NCBI RefSeq assembly: GCF_019492055.1
Contig: NZ_JAICBX010000003.1
Span: 310,001 to 374,000, forward strand
Direction of reading: 5' to 3'
Source: Flavimaribacter sediminis
Lineage (GTDB): Bacteria > Pseudomonadota > Alphaproteobacteria > Rhizobiales > Rhizobiaceae
DNA: 64,000 bases
The position numbers and the translations under genes were made by a program. Under the pieces are notes generated by a model. It was not told the origin of the DNA and did no database searches. It worked only from the letters and a program-made list of their open reading frames with translations. Positions 58,611-64,000 of the stretch are shown one piece after another (position 1 is the first letter of the stretch; every line of letters begins with the position of its first letter).

Positions 58611-59588
58611 ATGACAATCGCAAACCGATACGACCCGCGCCTGGTGCCGTTTACCGGCGGCCACGAGGGCAAGGTGCTTCGATGGTACCGCGACCCTACG
58701 GGCACGCCGACGATCGGCTTCGGCTTCACCTGGGGATCGAAGATTTTCCGCGAGTGGTTCCTGAAGACCCGGGGCCGCAAGATGCAGGCGGGCGATACGA
58801 TCACGGACGCGGAAGCCTTCATGCTTCTGAAGCTCGTCATCGAGCAGGAATACCTGCCGCCGGTGATCGATCGCATCGACGCGGCCAAGGCGACGGTAAC
58901 GAAGCACGCCGTCGCCGCCGCCACCGACATGGCCTACAATTGCGGGGCCGGCGCTCTCGGCTGGTCCTGGTTCAAGCAGCTTCTGGCCGGCGACGTCGCC
59001 GACTCCGCCGCCCGATACCGGGTGACGGCGCAGACCTCGAAGGGACGCAAGCTTCCGGGACTGGTGCGCCGCCGCAAGGAAGGCGCGCTGATCCTCTACC
59101 GCAACATCTGGCCGGACTGGGTCAAGACGCCGACCTCGCTTGCCACGGCCGACGACGTCAAGGCCGCGCTGCCGGACTGGAGGTTGCTGGCCGAGGACTA
59201 CGACCAGGGCGTGGCCTGGCTGGAGCAGCTCGGATATTTCCAGGGCCTGGCGACCACCGACACAAAAGCCGTGAAGGCGGCCGTGCTCGCCTTCCAGCAG
59301 GAGCATCCGCAACTTGCCAATGACGGCGTTCTCGGCCGGGCGACGCTCGACCAGCTGCAGCGCGTCATCGACCTGAAGAAGAAAGCCGCAACAACCGGTG
59401 CGGCAGGCGGCGGATCAGCGGCGACAGGCGGCGCGGAGACAGCGACGCAAACCGACATCACCGGCATTTCCGATCTTCTGATCTGGGGCGGCGTGGCCGT
59501 GCTTGTCATCGGCGGCGCGTGGCTTGCCTGGCGCTATCGCGATGAGCTTTCGATCGCCGCCCGAAGCCTCTTCAAACGGAAAGGATAA
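58611..59588 (+). CDS. Endolysin: lysozyme-like domain, peptidoglycan-binding domain and C-terminal TM
   Basis: 325 residues. Lysozyme-type N-terminus: VPFTGGHEGKVLRWYRDPTG, TPTIGFGFTWGSK (catalytic Glu in GHEG, Asp and Thr nearby), VAAATDMAYNCGAGALGWSW. Then PG_binding_1 (about 195-255: GVAWLEQLGYFQGLATTDTK, LANDGVLGRATLDQLQRVI), an Ala/Gly/Thr-rich linker, and a TM (LLIWGGVAVLVIGGAWLAWR) followed by a basic tail. The C-terminal anchor is unusual for a cytoplasmic endolysin. Confidence 0.85.
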   Translation: MTIANRYDPRLVPFTGGHEGKVLRWYRDPTGTPTIGFGFTWGSKIFREWFLKTRGRKMQAGDTITDAEAFMLLKLVIEQEYLPPVIDRIDAAKATVTKHAVAAATDMAYNCGAGALGWSWFKQLLAGDVADSAARYRVTAQTSKGRKLPGLVRRRKEGALILYRNIWPDWVKTPTSLATADDVKAALPDWRLLAEDYDQGVAWLEQLGYFQGLATTDTKAVKAAVLAFQQEHPQLANDGVLGRATLDQLQRVIDLKKKAATTGAAGGGSAATGGAETATQTDITGISDLLIWGGVAVLVIGGAWLAWRYRDELSIAARSLFKRKG

Positions 59589-59593
59589 CGCTC

Positions 59594-60145
59594 ATGAGCG
59601 CAATTGCAGCCGTCATCGCCGCTGCCGCTGCACGGGTCGGCGCAGGCATGATCAAGTCCGTCATCGAGAAGAAGTTCGGCGCAGGCGCAGGACAGATCGC
59701 CGGCGACCTCGCAGGCTCTGTGATCGACACCGTGGCGCGCAAGGCCGGCGTCGAGCCGATCGACCTGCCGGGTTTGGCCGAACGGGCGCCGGACATCGTC
59801 GACGCCGCCGTCGCGGAAACCGAGACGGCGATGCCCGAATTGATCGCGCTCTACGAGAAGGGTCTCGAAGGCCAGTTCGCGCTGCTTCAGGCGGAGCAGG
59901 CCCAGGGCGGGCTGCAGGTCTTCTGGCGCTACGGCTGGATGTATCTGCTCGCCGTCTTCTGGATCTGGCGCATTCTGATCTTGCCGATCATCAACCACCA
60001 GATCGACATTCCGATCGAGTCGGTCGATTTCGCGGTGCTGCTGACGCTGACTTCCTGGTTCATGGCCCTCTACATGGGCGGACACACGGTCAAGGAACTC
60101 GGCAAGAGCGCGATCGAAGCGATGCGCACCCGGAAGGGAGCGTAA
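59594..60145 (+). CDS. Three-TM holin (Holin_3TMs-like)
   Basis: 183 residues. A long helical N-terminal part is followed by EAQGGLQVFWRYGWMYLLAV region and TM helices ending LLTLTSWFMALYMGGHTVKE. The F-x-R-x-x-W-x-x-x-L and GGHTVKE strings are family marks. It should time membrane release of the endolysin. Gap 5 bp from the endolysin gene. Confidence 0.8.
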   Translation: MSAIAAVIAAAAARVGAGMIKSVIEKKFGAGAGQIAGDLAGSVIDTVARKAGVEPIDLPGLAERAPDIVDAAVAETETAMPELIALYEKGLEGQFALLQAEQAQGGLQVFWRYGWMYLLAVFWIWRILILPIINHQIDIPIESVDFAVLLTLTSWFMALYMGGHTVKELGKSAIEAMRTRKGA

Positions 60146-60147
60146 CC

Positions 60148-60330
60148 ATGGCGGACGTCCTGCTGGCGACAATCCTGACCGCCTTAGGCCTGATTGTCCT
60201 GATCACGACTATCCTCGCCGGTGCAAACAAACCCATCCCGGACCAGGGACCGAGCCTGCGCGCGCCGCTGATCGCCGGCGGCGCGATGACGCTGGCCGGC
60301 ATCCTGTACTGGTCTCTCATTCTCGGCTGA
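60148..60330 (+). CDS. Two-TM lysis-cassette protein
   Basis: 60 residues with two TM helices (LLATILTALGLIVLITTILA and GGAMTLAGILYWSLILG). Possibly an antiholin or spanin-like accessory. No family assigned. Confidence 0.55.
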   Translation: MADVLLATILTALGLIVLITTILAGANKPIPDQGPSLRAPLIAGGAMTLAGILYWSLILG

Positions 60331-60342
60331 AGGAGGCGAACC

Positions 60343-60525
60343 ATGGAAACGCTGACGGCAGGCGATCACGTCATTGTCCAGGTAACGCCGGCGTTCGGCG
60401 AGCCGCGAAACCGCCGGGGCGAAGTGTTCGCAGACCGTGATGGCGCGACGAAGATCCAGGTGAGGCCGCCGCATGCGCCTGCCCGTCCCTACACAGTGGA
60501 GGCCGTCAATGCTCGACGAGTTTGA
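60343..60525 (+). CDS. Small beta-rich phage protein
   Basis: 60 residues (GDHVIVQVTPAFGEPRNRRG), after AGGAGG. Overlaps the next gene by 17 bases. Unknown function. Confidence 0.5.
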   Translation: METLTAGDHVIVQVTPAFGEPRNRRGEVFADRDGATKIQVRPPHAPARPYTVEAVNARRV

Positions 60526-60748
60526 CGCCCTCAAACGGGGTGACAGCGGCGAAGAGGTCGAAGCGCTTCAGGCGGAGCTGCGCTCGCTCGGCTTCTCGAT
60601 CGAGCCGAGCGGCGTCTACGACGATCAGACCTGGATGGCGGTCGAGGAATTTCAGCGGGCGTTCGGCATGGAGCCGGACGGCATGGCCACGAAGGCGACG
60701 CGCGACCGATTGAGCGAGTGCGTCCGCTGCAACACGGCAAGTCACTAG
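60509..60748 (+). CDS. Peptidoglycan-binding-domain protein
   Basis: 79 residues from the ATG at 60509. A complete PG_binding_1 domain: LKRGDSGEEVEALQAELRSL, YDDQTWMAVEEFQRAFGMEP, DGMATKATRDRL. No catalytic domain; it may help the lysis proteins hold the cell wall. Confidence 0.75.
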   Translation: MLDEFDALKRGDSGEEVEALQAELRSLGFSIEPSGVYDDQTWMAVEEFQRAFGMEPDGMATKATRDRLSECVRCNTASH

Positions 60749-60759
60749 GAGGCTCTGAC

Positions 60760-61074
60760 ATGACCCGTTATCTGAAACTTCTTGTGGCCGCCTGTCTGTT
60801 GACGGCAGCGCCAGCAGCGCAGGCCACAACCATTCTTCAGTGCGTGCCGATCGAGGAGCTGCAGTCAGCGGCCGACCGGGGCGGCCATGTGGTGGTTTTC
60901 ACCGGGGTCGAGAATTCCGGTGTGTCCCTGATCGTCTTCAGGAACGGCGCCGGCGAATGGGCCGCCGCTTATGTGGATGCGAACGGCCTCGCCTGCATCA
61001 TAGGACAAGGCCTATCCGGCCGCGCTCCGAACAATCCTGCCCCGTCTCAGCGCATTCCGGAGGAGCCGGCTTGA
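60760..61074 (+). CDS. Small secreted phage protein
   Basis: 104 residues from the ATG at 60760 (AGGAGG). Signal peptide KLLVAACLLTAAPAAQA. The mature part has VVVFTGVENSGVSLIVFRNG and a Pro-rich end. Two Cys (LQCVP, LACII) could pair. It may be a spanin-like or envelope protein of the lysis cassette. Confidence 0.55.
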   Translation: MTRYLKLLVAACLLTAAPAAQATTILQCVPIEELQSAADRGGHVVVFTGVENSGVSLIVFRNGAGEWAAAYVDANGLACIIGQGLSGRAPNNPAPSQRIPEEPA

Positions 61075-61445
61075 CCCAGACACTACCCGAATTGATCGCT
61101 CCCTGGCTAGGGCTGATCGCCCTTTTCATATCCGTCGGAGGCACGGTGTATGCCTGGCTTACATCGCGCTCGAAGGAATATGCGAAGAAGCTCGATAACC
61201 TGAATGAAGGTCGGGCAAAGGATCTCTCCGAAATCAACACCCGCCTTAACGGGCATGCTTCGCGGATCCAGACGATCGAGGACGAGATGAAGCATCTGCC
61301 CGACCGGGACTCGCAGCATCGTGTCGAACTTGCCCTGGCGGAAATGAACGGTCGGTTTGCCGCACTCGACGAGAAGCTGAAGCCGATCGCCTCGACCAGC
61401 CAGCGGCTGAGCGAATTCCTTCTCGAACAGGCGAAGAAGTCATGA
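61071..61445 (+). CDS. DUF2730 family phage protein
   Basis: 124 residues starting at a TTG that overlaps the previous stop. One N-terminal TM (LIAPWLGLIALFISVGGTVY), then a coiled coil with RDSQHRVELALAEMNGRFAA. DUF2730 stands at this spot in most Mu-like phages, before the small terminase. Confidence 0.8.
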   Translation: MTQTLPELIAPWLGLIALFISVGGTVYAWLTSRSKEYAKKLDNLNEGRAKDLSEINTRLNGHASRIQTIEDEMKHLPDRDSQHRVELALAEMNGRFAALDEKLKPIASTSQRLSEFLLEQAKKS

Positions 61446-61759
61446 ACCTCGGGATCGACTACGCCAAGAAGATCCGCGAGGACGCACGGCTGATCATTCT
61501 CCGGGCGCTTGCCGAGCAGATCAACGACACGCTCGCCTCGAATGTTCTGCAGGATGAGGTCCTGCCTGTCTTTGGCGTCCGCCAGGATCGCGCATGGGTC
61601 CATCAGCAACTCGACTATCTCGCCAATCTCGGCGCGATTTCTGTCGTGACGGCCGGCACGGTCAAGGTGGCGACGCTGATGGCGACAGGCAAGAAGCACA
61701 TCGACCGTCTCGTGGCGCTGGAAGGCGTTACCCGTCCGTCGCTGGCCGGCGAGGCGTGA
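61442..61759 (+). CDS. Mu-like phage protein with winged-helix look (VpaChn25_0724-like)
   Basis: 105 residues. IREDARLIILRALAEQINDT, then QDRAWVHQQLDYLANLGAIS and a GTVKVATLMATGKKHIDRL wing. The layout fits the family commonly placed between DUF2730 and DUF3486. Probably a packaging accessory. Confidence 0.7.
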   Translation: MNLGIDYAKKIREDARLIILRALAEQINDTLASNVLQDEVLPVFGVRQDRAWVHQQLDYLANLGAISVVTAGTVKVATLMATGKKHIDRLVALEGVTRPSLAGEA

Positions 61760-61760
61760 C

Positions 61761-62324
61761 ATGGCGGGCAAAGGCCGCGGGCGTCTTTCCAGTCTCGACC
61801 TGCTTCCGGACGAAGCGCAGGATGATCTGATCTGGGCGATCGGAGAGCTCAACAGGCGCGAACGCACCCAGGCCGACATCCTGTTCGAACTGAACGACCG
61901 TCTGGAAGTGAAAGGCATCGAGCCGATCTCGCGCTCGGCCTTCAACCGCAAATCTATGCGGCTCGCCAAACGATCGCTGCAACTCGAGGAGCGCCGCCAC
62001 ATCTACGCCGGTATCGCCGATCGGCTGACGCCAGAGGAAGTCGGCAAGGCGGATCTCGTGCTCGGCGAGTTCCTGAAGACTTTGATCGACGAGCTGCTGG
62101 ACGGCGACGGCCTGGTCTCGAAGAACGCCATGGAACTGGCGCGCGCCTACAAGGACACCGTCATGGCGCAGCGCCACTCGGCCGAGCTGCGCGAGAAGGC
62201 AGAATTGCAAGCCGACGCGAAACTCAAGAAGGCCGTCGACGAAGTTGGCGACGTGGTTCGCAAGACTGCGGGCATCAGCCAGGAAACACTGGACGAGATC
62301 AACCGCCGGCTGGGCGCGATCTGA
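61761..62324 (+). CDS. DUF3486, small terminase-like (Mu gp27 position)
   Basis: 187 residues. GRLSSLDLLPDEAQDDLIWA, IGELNRRERTQADILFELND, GIEPISRSAFNRKSMRL are family strings. An HTH-like N-terminus and coiled-coil C-terminus fit a small terminase that chooses phage DNA for packaging. The stop overlaps the large terminase start by one base. Confidence 0.85.
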   Translation: MAGKGRGRLSSLDLLPDEAQDDLIWAIGELNRRERTQADILFELNDRLEVKGIEPISRSAFNRKSMRLAKRSLQLEERRHIYAGIADRLTPEEVGKADLVLGEFLKTLIDELLDGDGLVSKNAMELARAYKDTVMAQRHSAELREKAELQADAKLKKAVDEVGDVVRKTAGISQETLDEINRRLGAI

Positions 62325-63721
62325 TGGGCCGCGCGAACATCATACCCGCGAACCCGGAGGCGATCTTCCTGCCCTATCAGAGCCGGTGGATCGCCGATCA
62401 TTCGCGCCTGAAGCTTATGGAGAAGGGACGCCAGATCGGCCTCTCCTGGTCGACGGCCTATGCGACCGTTTCCCGGACCGCGCTGATCACGGCCCGATAC
62501 GACCAGTGGGTCTCGTCGCGCGACGACATCCAGGCGCGGCTCTTTCTGGAAGACTGCAAGCTGTGGGCCGGCAACATGGATCTCGCGGCCCAGGATCTCG
62601 GCGAACAGGTCATCGACCCGGAAAAGAAGCACAGCGCCTATGTGCTGCGTTTCGCCAACGAGCGGCGCATCCATTCGATGAGCTCCAACCCGGACGCTCA
62701 GGCGGGAAAACGCGGCGGGCGCGTGCTCGACGAGTTCGCCCTGCATCCCGACCCCCGCAAGCTATGGTCGATCGCCTATCCGGGCATCACCTGGGGCGGC
62801 TCGATGGAAGTGATCTCCACGCATCGCGGCTCGCAGAATTTCTTCAACGGGCTCGTGCGCGAATACCACGAAGGCGGCAACCCGAAGAAGATCAGCCTGC
62901 ACCGCGTCACGCTAGAGGATGCGCTGAACGACGGCTTCCTGTGGAAGCTGCAGCATTCGCTCCCGGACGACGACGAACGCCAGGAGATGACAGAGGCGGA
63001 CTATTTCAACTGGGTGAAGAGCGGCGCGGCCGACGAGGAGAGCTTTCTTCAGGAGTATATGTGCCAGCCGGCCGACGACAACGCGGCCTTTCTGGAATAC
63101 GACCTGATCGCCGCCGCCGAATATCCGGCCGACGCCAACTGGCCCAAGCTCGAAGGCGGGCGGCTCTACGCCGGCATCGACATCGGCCGCAAGAAGGACC
63201 TGACCGTCCTTTGGGTGCTCGAGGAGCTGGGCGACGTTCTCTACACCCGCCACGTCGAGGCGTTGCGCAACATGCGCAAATCCGAACAGGAAAAGATCCT
63301 GTGGCCGTGGATCGAGCGGTGCGTGCGCAGCGGCTGGGACGCGACCGGCCTCGGCATCGGCTGGGCCGACGACGCCCAGGACAAGTTCGGCGAGTACGCC
63401 GTCGAGGCGGTCACCTTCACGACAAAGGTCAAGGAGGCGCTCGCCTATCCTGTCCGCGCGTCGATGGAAGACCGCAAGATCCGCATCCCCTACTCCAACC
63501 CGATCCGCGCGGATCTCCGATCGGTGACCAAGCAGGTGACCGCAGCCGGCAATATCCGGTTCACCGCCGAACGCACGCCGGACGGCCATGCCGACCATTT
63601 CTGGGCGCTGGCGCTGGCGATCCACGCCGCCGGCTCGGCCGAGCGCCAGCCGTGGCGGCCGATCGAGCGCGACCAGGATCCGCAGGCAACGCAACCCGAC
63701 GAGAACTGGATCCCGGCATGA
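62324..63721 (+). CDS. Large terminase subunit (Mu gp28-like)
   Basis: 465 residues. The ATPase part has LPYQSRWIADHSRLKLMEKG, RQIGLSWSTAYA (Walker-A-like) and VLDEFALHPDPRKLWSIAYP (Walker B with Asp-Glu). The nuclease part has LYAGIDIGRKKDLTVLWVLE with the metal Asp, and GRIG-like strings later. The end DGHADHFWALALAIHAAG has the last acidic residue. Packages DNA into the prohead. Confidence 0.93.
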   Translation: MGRANIIPANPEAIFLPYQSRWIADHSRLKLMEKGRQIGLSWSTAYATVSRTALITARYDQWVSSRDDIQARLFLEDCKLWAGNMDLAAQDLGEQVIDPEKKHSAYVLRFANERRIHSMSSNPDAQAGKRGGRVLDEFALHPDPRKLWSIAYPGITWGGSMEVISTHRGSQNFFNGLVREYHEGGNPKKISLHRVTLEDALNDGFLWKLQHSLPDDDERQEMTEADYFNWVKSGAADEESFLQEYMCQPADDNAAFLEYDLIAAAEYPADANWPKLEGGRLYAGIDIGRKKDLTVLWVLEELGDVLYTRHVEALRNMRKSEQEKILWPWIERCVRSGWDATGLGIGWADDAQDKFGEYAVEAVTFTTKVKEALAYPVRASMEDRKIRIPYSNPIRADLRSVTKQVTAAGNIRFTAERTPDGHADHFWALALAIHAAGSAERQPWRPIERDQDPQATQPDENWIPA

Positions 63722-63897
63722 TGGTTCACGCCACCGAAATAAACGGCCACACAGCGCGTTTGACAGGGTCCGGACGGATGACGGGCCGCGCTCACCCCGA
63801 AATCCGCGTCAGCGGCGTTCGAAAGCCATTCGAAAACGATTTGGCTTTTGATCCGCCACCCCGGATTCGGCGAATCCGGAACGGAAAGGGGCTGTAA
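63718..63897 (+). CDS. Small ORF between terminase and portal genes
   Basis: 59 residues from an ATGATG overlapping the terminase stop. Basic, with no clear fold. It fills the whole gap exactly and ends in a TAATG overlap with the portal start, so translation is plausible, but similar phages often have nothing here. Confidence 0.4.
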   Translation: MMVHATEINGHTARLTGSGRMTGRAHPEIRVSGVRKPFENDLAFDPPPRIRRIRNGKGL

Positions 63898-64000
63898 TGG
63901 CGAACTGGTTACAGAAAGCCCTGTCGACGATGCGCCATTCGGGCGGCGCGACACCCTTCATGTTCGGCTTCCTGAAGCGCACCCGGTTCAACTACGCCAG
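63897..64000 (+). CDS. Portal protein start (DUF935, Mu gp29-like; cut by window edge)
   Basis: 34 residues are visible: MANWLQKALSTMRHSGGATP then FMFGFLKRTRFNYA. The position after the large terminase and the start resemble DUF935 portals. The frame is open to the window edge. Confidence 0.65.
   Translation, partial: MANWLQKALSTMRHSGGATPFMFGFLKRTRFNYA

Larger units (their letters stand above)
44950..64000 (+). mobile_element. Mu-like transposable prophage (left part; right end beyond window)
   Basis: Contains in order: repressor (minus), Ner-like, ParB-like, MuA, MuB, DUF3164, HNH, GemA, Mor, lysis genes, DUF2730, DUF3486, large terminase and portal start. The left boundary is not resolved: it should lie between the zinc-ribbon gene and the repressor region, and no clear terminal TG with MuA sites could be picked out. 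Genes are packed with ATGA-type overlaps throughout. Confidence 0.85.

Noticed and set aside
62245-63897. A 550-codon plus-strand frame overlapping the large terminase
   Set aside because: Out of frame with the clear terminase gene; Arg/Gly/Pro-rich translation typical of a shifted high-GC frame. Only its last 59 codons are kept as a weak candidate.
1-64000. CRISPR array, tRNA or rRNA genes
   Set aside because: No regularly spaced direct repeats, no tRNA cloverleaf with a TTCGA arm in an intergenic gap, and no rRNA-like conserved stretch were found by reading. A tRNA scan would settle it.

Overview
The window looks like chromosome of a high-GC alphaproteobacterium, most likely of the order Hyphomicrobiales (Rhizobiales). 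The evidence is the strong GC bias at third codon positions, the ABC/IclR/CoA-transferase catabolic clusters, a rhizobial-style exopolysaccharide locus, and a Mu-like prophage whose gene order is common in this order. Genus cannot be fixed from the sequence alone. No rRNA, tRNA or CRISPR array was seen.

Layout. (1) 1-5160: a catabolic cluster with a sugar-type solute-binding protein (cut by the window edge), an IclR regulator, an amidohydrolase, and a CoA-transferase gene coupled to a solute-binding-protein homologue without signal peptide. (2) 5160-6770: small secreted or damaged genes. (3) 6940-21880: an exopolysaccharide locus. It has a periplasmic SUOX-fold protein with a large hybrid histidine kinase, a Wza-like export lipoprotein, a Wzx flippase, three glycosyltransferases, a Wzy/WaaL-like polymerase or ligase, a Wzz-like chain-length protein, a LuxR-type response regulator, and a fused WecG-type glycosyltransferase/undecaprenyl-phosphate sugar transferase. 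A 16-bp inverted repeat of the form CTATMC-N4-GKATAG recurs at its promoters and also before the kinase operon, so the sensor, the regulator and the sugar genes probably form one regulon. (4) 21908-28000: a methyltransferase plus TusA-like protein, then a class II aldolase, 2-hydroxyacid dehydrogenase, TetR regulator and aminotransferase. (5) 28239-31314: MscS channel, then a TetR regulator and an MDR oxidoreductase with two tet-operator-like sites between them.

(6) 31315-45000 is accessory DNA, patchy in GC and full of debris. It holds an IS427-type IS5-family remnant, an AT-rich AdeRS-like two-component system with a coupled small gene, fragments of a phage DNA adenine methylase, a lone Ntn-hydrolase-like gene, and several dispersed repeats, each present two or three times. 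Between them lie intact metabolic and regulatory genes (LysR, TetR, inositol-monophosphatase-like, F420-type reductase-like, SnoaL-LuxR regulator, DUF1194).

(7) About 45.0 kb to the right edge: the early and middle part of a Mu-like transposable prophage. It runs from an S24 repressor and divergent Ner-like gene, with paired operators, through ParB-like, MuA transposase, MuB ATPase, DUF3164, HNH, GemA, Mor, endolysin, holin and DUF2730/DUF3486 genes to the large terminase and the start of the portal gene. Nearly all genes overlap by ATGA/GTGA/TTGA, and the right end lies outside the window.
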